A stretch of DNA of 61,601 bases, taken from positions 1-61,601 of the forward strand of contig JAQXPH010000010.1 in assembly GCA_029100545.1 (NCBI GenBank), read 5' to 3'. The position numbers were made by a program, and so were the translations under genes. Numbering within the stretch: the stretch's first letter is position 1; every line of letters begins with the position of its first letter. The DNA comes from a bacterium (GTDB lineage: Bacteria > Bacillota_I > Bacilli_A > RF39 > UBA660). Positions 55,693-61,601 of the stretch are shown here, piece by piece. The notes under the pieces are model-generated. The model did not search any database and was not told where the DNA came from. It worked only from the letters and a program-made list of their open reading frames with translations.

Positions 55693-57198
55693 ATGAATAA
55701 TGAACAAAATAATATAAATAATAAAATAGTTAATAATGTTGAAACAGATAATTTAGACTTTACTCCCCCACTTGTACCAAATCAAAATATTCAAAAGTAT
55801 ACTCCAGAACCAGTTAAGAAAAAAAGTATTATTTCTATAATATTTTCAATATTAGGTTTTATTATAATTATTGGACTTCTTGTAATTGCATTTTATTATT
55901 TATTAATATTTAATAAAAATGGTGATGAAAACTTTAAAAATGCAGTAGATAGTATTTATAATTATATAAATGTTGCTTATGAAAAAGGAAAGCAATTTAC
56001 TAACATTAACTATACAAATAATATTGTTTCAGTTACAGCAAATTTAAATATAGAAAAAGAAAGCACACAAGATAATAAATTATTAATAAATTTTGAATAT
56101 GATTTAGATTATCCAAATGAAAAAATTGTATATGCTACTTCCACATATAATAACAATAATGAAATAAGTAATCTAATATATAACTATGAAAATGCTAATT
56201 CTTATATATTACTTAAAAAAGCATATAATAATCCTATTTTATATGAAGAAAATAATTTATTTAAAACTAAAAGTAATCAGTTAGTTACCTATGAAGATTA
56301 TTATTATCTTATTTCAAAAATTAAAGAATACTTTTTAAATAGTGTTAATAAAGATGACTTTGATGTTGTATTAGATATTAGAAAAGAAAATAATAAATAT
56401 ATATTTCAAAAAAAAGTTACTTATTTAATTCAAAATACAGTATTTGATAATTTAATTGACAAAGTAATTGATAAAATTAAAAATGATGAAAAATATATGC
56501 AAATATTATATAATATTCTAAATAAATATTATAATTATCCAAATGGTTATAGTATGGATGATATAAATGAATTAATTAAAAAAACAAGAAATGATTTAAT
56601 TAGAGAATATGATGGTAATGTTGGAATAAATGTCTATACTGATGTTTTGGGGAAAAATATAAAAAAAATAGAATTATCTCATGAAGGAAATAAATTATTT
56701 TATTATAATAATGGAAATATAGAAATTAATGTAAAAAACTATAAATTTATATATGAAAATAAAATATTAAATATTTATAAAGAAGATAATTTAATTCAAA
56801 CAATTAATATTAATTCTTTTAATAATAATGAAATAAATATAGAATTTCAAAAAAATAACTATTTTAATAAATTAAATATAGTTATAAATAATAATATTAA
56901 GATAATTTATGAAACCAATAATTTAATTTTAAACTCTTTAATTGAAAAAAAAGATAATAATGTATATGATTATATAATAAATTATGAAGATGGTTTGGAT
57001 AAATATAAATTATATGGACATATTAATATAAATGATAATGGAAAATTAACGTTATTTGATAAAACCAATGCTATTGCAAAAGAAAATTTATCTTACAATG
57101 ATCAAATGACAATTAAACAGCATTATTCAAATATAACAAAACAAATTAAATCTTTTTTAAATATTCAAGATATAGTTAAGAATAATACCAATAATTAA
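55693..57198 (+). CDS. single-pass membrane protein of unknown function
   Basis: 501 residues from ATG 55693 (AAAGGG site). The cytoplasmic N-terminus is about 50 residues, rich in Asn and Pro. One helix (about 54-78: SIISIIFSILGFIIIIGLLV) is followed by an extracellular Asn/Tyr/Lys-rich domain of about 420 residues with alternating beta pattern. No sorting signal. Function unknown. Bounded by terminators on both sides. Confidence 0.6.
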   Translation: MNNEQNNINNKIVNNVETDNLDFTPPLVPNQNIQKYTPEPVKKKSIISIIFSILGFIIIIGLLVIAFYYLLIFNKNGDENFKNAVDSIYNYINVAYEKGKQFTNINYTNNIVSVTANLNIEKESTQDNKLLINFEYDLDYPNEKIVYATSTYNNNNEISNLIYNYENANSYILLKKAYNNPILYEENNLFKTKSNQLVTYEDYYYLISKIKEYFLNSVNKDDFDVVLDIRKENNKYIFQKKVTYLIQNTVFDNLIDKVIDKIKNDEKYMQILYNILNKYYNYPNGYSMDDINELIKKTRNDLIREYDGNVGINVYTDVLGKNIKKIELSHEGNKLFYYNNGNIEINVKNYKFIYENKILNIYKEDNLIQTININSFNNNEINIEFQKNNYFNKLNIVINNNIKIIYETNNLILNSLIEKKDNNVYDYIINYEDGLDKYKLYGHININDNGKLTLFDKTNAIAKENLSYNDQMTIKQHYSNITKQIKSFLNIQDIVKNNTNN

Positions 57199-57232
57199 CA
57201 AATAAGTAATTCATCACTTATTTGTTTTTTTT
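57197..57232 (+). terminator. terminator of the single-pass membrane protein gene
   Basis: AACAAATAAGT (57197-57207) pairs with ACTTATTTGTT (57216-57226), followed by TTTTTT. Confidence 0.8.
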
Positions 57233-57242
57233 CAAAATAAAA

Positions 57243-57272
57243 AGACTGTTATCAATATTTGATTAACAGTCT
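57243..57272 (-). terminator. terminator of the surface protein gene
   Basis: AGACTGTTA (57243-57251) pairs with TAACAGTCT (57264-57272); the minus strand continues into TTTTTATTTTG. Confidence 0.7.
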
Positions 57273-57286
57273 ATATTTTAATAGAA

Positions 57287-58549
57287 TTATTTTACTAGTT
57301 TTTTATAACCTAGTATCATTCCTACACCAGCTATAGATAACAAACCAATAATTAATGGTAAATTAATATCTGCAGTATCTGGTGGTAATTCAACTTTTTC
57401 TTTAAATGTTGCACTAATATTTACATTTGATTTAATTACAAATTTTCCATTAGTTACAGCAACTTCTTTTCCATCACTATCAATAACTTTTAATGTATCT
57501 AATTCATAACCATTATTAGGAGTTATAGTAATAGTTACTTCGCTACCACTAGGATAAGCATTTTTTGGTACTGAAATAGATCCGTTTTCAGAATCAGTTA
57601 CAGTTATAAAGAATACTTCATTATTTCCTGAATAAATAGCACCATTATTAACTAAATTTCCTTTACCAGTTAAATTATATTCACCTACAAATTTTAGTGA
57701 ACTGCCTTGAGATATAGTAAGAGTTGCTCCTTCATTTACTGTAATTTTTTTACCTTCAGGTACATATAAATCATTTTGTAATGTAGTATCTTTATTAATT
57801 ACAATATCATCATAACCATTTTCAACAGCATCTTTTAAACTAGTATGATATACACTAGTAGTTCCATCTGTAGATTTAACTGGGAATAATATTTCATATG
57901 AAACTTTTATAAATTCAACTTTTGTTGGTTCTTCAACATTTGGATTCTTGTCAGCCCATACCATCCACCAATCAAGATTATTATACATAAAGAATCTATA
58001 ATTTTCTCCATATTTTAAATCAGCATCATCACTAAGTCCTAATTTATTCATTAAATCTTGTTTAATGGTTGTTACTCCATCACCATTACTATCACTTTTT
58101 ACCCAATTAGTTCCATTAAAATATAAAACACCTACACCATGAATCCAAACTGTTTCATTATTACTTAAATCATCTATAGTAATTTTTTCAAGAACGTCAG
58201 TTTTTATTTCATTAACAGTTTTAGTATCTGTATGATAGTAATAATAGTTTTGTTTATATACTGGAGTATTTCCAGTATTAGGTGAAATTCCTAAATAAAA
58301 AGTACTAAGTTTTCCACCAACTCCTGGTTTTTGATTTAAAATAGTATTAATTGATTCTTCGTTTATCACCAAAGATACTTTAAGATTATTTACATCATTT
58401 TCAGCATCATATGTTTTGGTAAAAGTAGTAAGTCCACCTAAACCATCATTTGCAGTAATACTGCTAGTTAAATCAGTTGCATTTACTTTACCAATAAAAA
58501 CAAAAGAAATAGCAATTAAAACTAAAAGTTTCTTGTATGCATTTTTCAT
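57287..58549 (-). CDS. secreted surface protein with repeat domain and sortase-type C-terminus
   Basis: 420 residues. Signal peptide 1-24. A DUF-like beta domain covers about 25-250. Near 300-385 lies an InlB/bacterial-repeat-type unit (GSISVPKNAYPSGSEVTI, TPNNGYELDTLKVID, SNVNISATFKEK). The C-terminus, PPDTADINLPLIIGLLSIAG and a Lys-ended helix, resembles a cell-wall sorting signal of the N/VPxTxD type instead of strict LPXTG. No sortase gene is in the window. It likely decorates the cell surface. Confidence 0.75.
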   Translation of the reverse strand: MKNAYKKLLVLIAISFVFIGKVNATDLTSSITANDGLGGLTTFTKTYDAENDVNNLKVSLVINEESINTILNQKPGVGGKLSTFYLGISPNTGNTPVYKQNYYYYHTDTKTVNEIKTDVLEKITIDDLSNNETVWIHGVGVLYFNGTNWVKSDSNGDGVTTIKQDLMNKLGLSDDADLKYGENYRFFMYNNLDWWMVWADKNPNVEEPTKVEFIKVSYEILFPVKSTDGTTSVYHTSLKDAVENGYDDIVINKDTTLQNDLYVPEGKKITVNEGATLTISQGSSLKFVGEYNLTGKGNLVNNGAIYSGNNEVFFITVTDSENGSISVPKNAYPSGSEVTITITPNNGYELDTLKVIDSDGKEVAVTNGKFVIKSNVNISATFKEKVELPPDTADINLPLIIGLLSIAGVGMILGYKKLVK

Positions 58550-58667
58550 TTTTTCCCTCCTTTCTTAAATTATTTCATAGAACACATACTATCCTACAAT
58601 TACATTATACAAAACTTTATTAGATTTTCAATATTTTAAATAAAATTATTAATATTTTACATATAAA

Positions 58668-58690
58668 AAAGCTGATATTTATTCAGCTTT
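58668..58690 (-). terminator. terminator of valS
   Basis: AAAGCTGA (58668-58675) pairs with TCAGCTTT (58683-58690); the minus strand then runs TTTTTTAT. It overlaps the valS stop. Confidence 0.8.
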
Positions 58691-61180
58691 CAGTTTTAAA
58701 AGTTTTTCTTTTTCTTCAGTAAGTTTATTTTTTTCTTCATCAACTATATTTTTAGGTGCTTTACTTACAAAGTTTTGATTATTTAAAAGATTTTCTCTTT
58801 TTTTAATTGATTGTTCTAATTCATATATTTCTTTATTTATTAGTTCTTTATTAATTACATTTTCATGATTAAATAATAAAATAGCATAATTTGATTCATA
58901 TTTAATTGGATTATTAACACTTTTAACAATATTTTTTAGTCTTAATAAGTTAGTATAAAGTTTTTCATCATAAACTTTATTTATTACTACTTCATCATTA
59001 TTTGTAATACCATTTTCTGCTTTAAAATTTCTTAAACTAACAATGTCTTCGAAAATATTTTGAACATTTTTTTCATCAAAAACTTCTTTTTTATCATATG
59101 TTGGATATGTACTAAACATTATTGATTTATGATTTTTTAATTTTATATTTTGATATATTTCTTCCGTTACAAATGGTATAAAAGGATGAAGCATTTTTAA
59201 AATACCTTTTAATATTCTAATTAATACACTTTTAGTAGTATTATTCATAAATATTTTAGATACTTCAATATACCAAGAACAATAATCATCCCATATAAAT
59301 GTATATAAAATACTATAAGCATTATGAAATTCATATTTATCCATATATTTTGTAACGCTTTTTACCACTTTATTATATTTTGTTAAAATCCATTTATCAT
59401 ATTCATTATAATCTTTATAATCTAGATTTGATAAATCAGAAGTATTTGTTAAAACATATCTTGATGCATTCCAAATTTTATTAATAAAATTCCAAGAAGA
59501 AGCAACTTTTTCTTCATCATATCTTAAATCCATGCCGGGAGCACTATTTGTAGTTAAAAATAAACGTAAAGAATCACATCCATATTTTTCAATTACATCA
59601 ATAGGATTTACTCCGTTTCCTAAACTTTTACTCATTTTACGACCTTGATTATCTCTTATTAGGCCATGAATTAAACAATCTTTAAATGGTCTTTGTCCAG
59701 TAAATTCAAGTGATTGAAAAGTCATTCTATTAACCCAAAAAGGTATTATATCATAACCAGTTACTAAAACATCATTTGGAAAATATCTTTTAAAGTCTTC
59801 AGTTTTTTCTGGCCAACCTAATGTTGAAAATGGCCATAATGCAGATGAAAACCAAGTATCAAGTACATCTTCATCTTGAACCCAACCTTCACCTATAGGG
59901 GCATTTTCACCAACATAAATCTCATTATCTTTATACCACGCTGGTATTCTATGTCCCCACCATAGTTGCCTAGATATACACCAATCATAAGTAATTTCCA
60001 TCCAATGATTCATTACTTTTTCATATCTTTTAGGTACAAAATTTACTTTAGTATCTTTATTTTTTTGATTGTCTAATACATGATCCGCTAAAGGGCGCAT
60101 TTTAACAAACCATTGTCTAGATAAATATGGTTCTATCATTACTCCAGTTCTTTCAGAATGTCCAACACTATGAGTTATTTTTTCAACATTAATTATTAAT
60201 CCTTTTTCTTCAAGATCTTTAACTAATTTTTCCCTAGCAACTTCTCTTGACAAACCCTTATAACCTAATGCATTTTCATTCATCGTGGCATCAGGATTAA
60301 TACAAACAATTTGTTCTAAATTATGTCTAAGGCCGACTTCATAATCGTTTGGATCATGAGCTGGCGTAATTTTAACGCATCCTGTACCAAATGTTGGATC
60401 TGCATGTTCATCAGCAATAATTGGAATAAGTCTTCCTACAATAGGTAAAATTACATTTTTACCTATTAAGTTCTTATATCTTTCATCATCTGGATTTACG
60501 GCAACTGCAGTATCTCCAAAAAGAGTTTCAGGTCTAGTAGTAGCAACATCTAAATAATCATTAGTTCCTTCAATAAAATATTTAATATGATAAAAAGCTC
60601 CTTCTACCTCTTTATAAATAACCTCTTCATTAGATAATGCTGTTTGGGCTTTAGGATCCCAATTAATAATTCTATATCCACGATATATTAAACCCTTATT
60701 ATATAAATCAACAAATACTTTTCTAACTGCTTTACTTAAGCCTTCATCTAAAGTAAAACGTTCTTTACTATAGTCTAAAGACAAACCTAATTTTGCCCAT
60801 TGTTTATGTATATTATTTGCATATTCTTCTTTCCAAGCCCATGCATATTTAAGCCACTCTTCTCTATCAAGATTACGAGGGTTAATTCCCATATTAACAA
60901 GTTTTTCATCAACTTTAGCTTGAGTTGCTATACCAGCATGATCCATTCCAGGAACCCATAATGTATCATAACCACATAACTTTTTATAACGAATAATAAT
61001 ATCTTGTATAGTTGTATCCCATGCATGACCTATATGTAAATTTCCTGTTACATTTGGTGGTGGAATTACAATACAAAAAGGTTTTTTATCTTTATCATTA
61101 GTACTTAAAAAAGTATCATTACTAAGCCAAAAATTATATTTTTCATTTTCAACTTTTTTAAAATCATATTTACTATCCAT
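58679..61180 (-). CDS. valS: valyl-tRNA synthetase
   Basis: 833 residues from ATG 61180 behind GGAGG. An upstream in-frame ATG lies inside the T-box and has no site. Motifs: [18 protein letters not shown] (HIGH), the editing domain ([15 protein letters not shown]), [12 protein letters not shown] (KMSKS), and the C-terminal coiled coil ([14 protein letters not shown]) that contacts tRNA-Val. Transcription is controlled by the T-box upstream. Confidence 0.98.
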   Translation of the reverse strand: MDSKYDFKKVENEKYNFWLSNDTFLSTNDKDKKPFCIVIPPPNVTGNLHIGHAWDTTIQDIIIRYKKLCGYDTLWVPGMDHAGIATQAKVDEKLVNMGINPRNLDREEWLKYAWAWKEEYANNIHKQWAKLGLSLDYSKERFTLDEGLSKAVRKVFVDLYNKGLIYRGYRIINWDPKAQTALSNEEVIYKEVEGAFYHIKYFIEGTNDYLDVATTRPETLFGDTAVAVNPDDERYKNLIGKNVILPIVGRLIPIIADEHADPTFGTGCVKITPAHDPNDYEVGLRHNLEQIVCINPDATMNENALGYKGLSREVAREKLVKDLEEKGLIINVEKITHSVGHSERTGVMIEPYLSRQWFVKMRPLADHVLDNQKNKDTKVNFVPKRYEKVMNHWMEITYDWCISRQLWWGHRIPAWYKDNEIYVGENAPIGEGWVQDEDVLDTWFSSALWPFSTLGWPEKTEDFKRYFPNDVLVTGYDIIPFWVNRMTFQSLEFTGQRPFKDCLIHGLIRDNQGRKMSKSLGNGVNPIDVIEKYGCDSLRLFLTTNSAPGMDLRYDEEKVASSWNFINKIWNASRYVLTNTSDLSNLDYKDYNEYDKWILTKYNKVVKSVTKYMDKYEFHNAYSILYTFIWDDYCSWYIEVSKIFMNNTTKSVLIRILKGILKMLHPFIPFVTEEIYQNIKLKNHKSIMFSTYPTYDKKEVFDEKNVQNIFEDIVSLRNFKAENGITNNDEVVINKVYDEKLYTNLLRLKNIVKSVNNPIKYESNYAILLFNHENVINKELINKEIYELEQSIKKRENLLNNQNFVSKAPKNIVDEEKNKLTEEKEKLLKLKAE

Positions 61181-61187
61181 ATTTCCT

Positions 61188-61405
61188 CCATTAAAAAAAG
61201 TGGCAACCAAAGGGTGCATTTAGCACGGTACCACCTTTATATTTAACTTATTATCCTTAATGCGGATTAAACAATTTATCCTATTTACTTAGATAAATAA
61301 CTTGCAAGCTACTTCATTTAATCATTGTTTAAGAAAAGCTTTCAGCCAATGACTTTTCCTCTCTGATAAATTAATTAAACTACTCCTCTTGGTCTTCGTT
61401 TTTAC
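61188..61405 (-). ncRNA. T-box riboswitch (Val)
   Basis: The minus strand shows GGAGTAG (AGTA bulge), AGAGAG and TGAAAG of Stem I, a Val specifier GTA at 61312-61310 in TGAAGTAGC, the T-box GGTGGTACCGTG (61235-61224) and the antiterminator arms AAAGG/CCTTT. A competing terminator then ends in GGTTGCCAC plus seven T residues just before valS. Uncharged tRNA-Val would pair with the specifier and the UGGU of the T-box to allow valS transcription. Confidence 0.93.
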
Positions 61406-61411
61406 GATTAT

Positions 61412-61440
61412 AGTATAACAAACAAAATTGTTTTTTTCAA
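61412..61440 (-). promoter_or_regulatory. promoter of the T-box/valS unit
   Basis: TTGAAA (61440-61435), 17-nt spacer, TATACT (61417-61412) on the minus strand. A nearby TATAAT (61412-61407) lacks a properly spaced -35. Confidence 0.6.
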
Positions 61441-61533
61441 TCTATTTTAATTCATAATCACCCGAGTTTGACAGTTTTTAATTAGAAATCTTCGCTAAGC
61501 ATTAAAAAACTTAGTTTTTTTATTGTTTTAATG

Positions 61534-61562
61534 TTGCGTAGGTCTTCGTATGGTGGTATAAT
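61534..61562 (+). promoter_or_regulatory. promoter of the gene starting at 61581
   Basis: TTGCGT (61534-61539), 17-nt spacer, TATAAT (61557-61562) with a TGG extension. Between 61441 and 61533 I see only a weak CTAAG/CTTAG hairpin with T residues (61495-61521). Confidence 0.6.
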
Positions 61563-61580
61563 TATATTGAGGATGATATT

Positions 61581-61601
61581 ATGAGACTAAACATAAGAAG
61601 A
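61581..61601 (+). CDS. start of an unidentified gene (truncated by window edge)
   Basis: ATG 61581 behind GAGGATGAT starts MRLNIRR and leaves the window after seven codons. The promoter and site support a real gene, but nothing can be said about its product. Confidence 0.5.

Noticed and set aside
61181..61219. Upstream start for ValS at 61219
   Set aside because: It lies in the T-box terminator and lacks a ribosome site; ATG 61180 has GGAGG.
61495..61521. CTAAG/CTTAG hairpin with T run as a terminator on the plus strand
   Set aside because: The stem is only 5 bp with a 10-nt loop and no transcript upstream needs it.
1..61601. Use of UGA as Trp (Mollicute code)
   Set aside because: Several genes end in UGA as ATGA overlaps with the next start (for example at 1713, 12430 and 24020), and conserved Trp positions are TGG.
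1..61601. CRISPR array, insertion sequence or prophage
   Set aside because: No regularly spaced repeats, transposase, integrase or phage structural genes are seen on either strand.

Overview
The window is very AT-rich, with short intergenic gaps, mostly TTGNNN-N17-TATAAT-like promoters and GGAGG ribosome binding sites. UGA is a stop: several genes overlap as ATGA, and Trp is written TGG. Gram-positive hallmarks are a T-box leader before valS, a TagGH exporter, TagO and TagA homologues, sortase-type surface tails and a CIRCE-like operator. The fit is an AT-rich, probably host-associated Bacilli/Erysipelotrichia-like or RF39-like Firmicute that has kept a cell wall. That placement is inference. 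No rRNA, IS element, prophage or CRISPR array is visible.

Layout. (1) 1-5250, minus strand: a four-gene unit with a WYL regulator, a small HAD phosphatase, a HAD/phosphoribosyltransferase fusion and a PfkB kinase/SIS isomerase fusion that runs off the left edge. (2) 5295-7867, minus: an accessory block with an ASCH/cytidine-deaminase fusion, two GNAT acetyltransferases, an ASCH remnant and a frameshifted papain-like gene. It sits behind a leader peptide and a terminator/antiterminator attenuator. A D,D-carboxypeptidase beside it is truncated. (3) 8381-12007: a GT-C-like membrane protein and the housekeeping group yebC-ftsY-ylxM. (4) 12046-36938, all minus: a cell-surface glycan locus. It contains TagO, WecB and TagA (linkage-unit genes), TagGH export, an O-antigen polymerase-like protein, many glycosyltransferases, and a set for a dTDP-3-amino-3,6-dideoxyhexose (RmlA, RmlB, FdtA-like ketoisomerase, FdtB-like aminotransferase, acetyltransferase). 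A degenerate hybrid sensor kinase and a stand-alone AMP-forming ligase lie inside it. (5) 37012-45447: typA, tRNA-Glu, a CofE-like ligase and two ABC-FtsX fusion transporters. (6) 45473-48911: a membrane-anchored cohesin protein next to a secreted glucosaminidase ending in a dockerin. (7) 48948-61601: a ZIP transporter, secreted nuclease, RNase R, small heat-shock protein under a CIRCE-like site, a two-gene unknown module, two surface proteins, and valS with its T-box.

Points that stand out are the cohesin-dockerin pair, the leader-peptide attenuator before the ASCH-deaminase gene, the kinase/isomerase/phosphatase/PRTase operon, and several broken genes: two frameshifts, a duplicated glycosyltransferase flanking wecB, a truncated DacF and an ASCH fragment.
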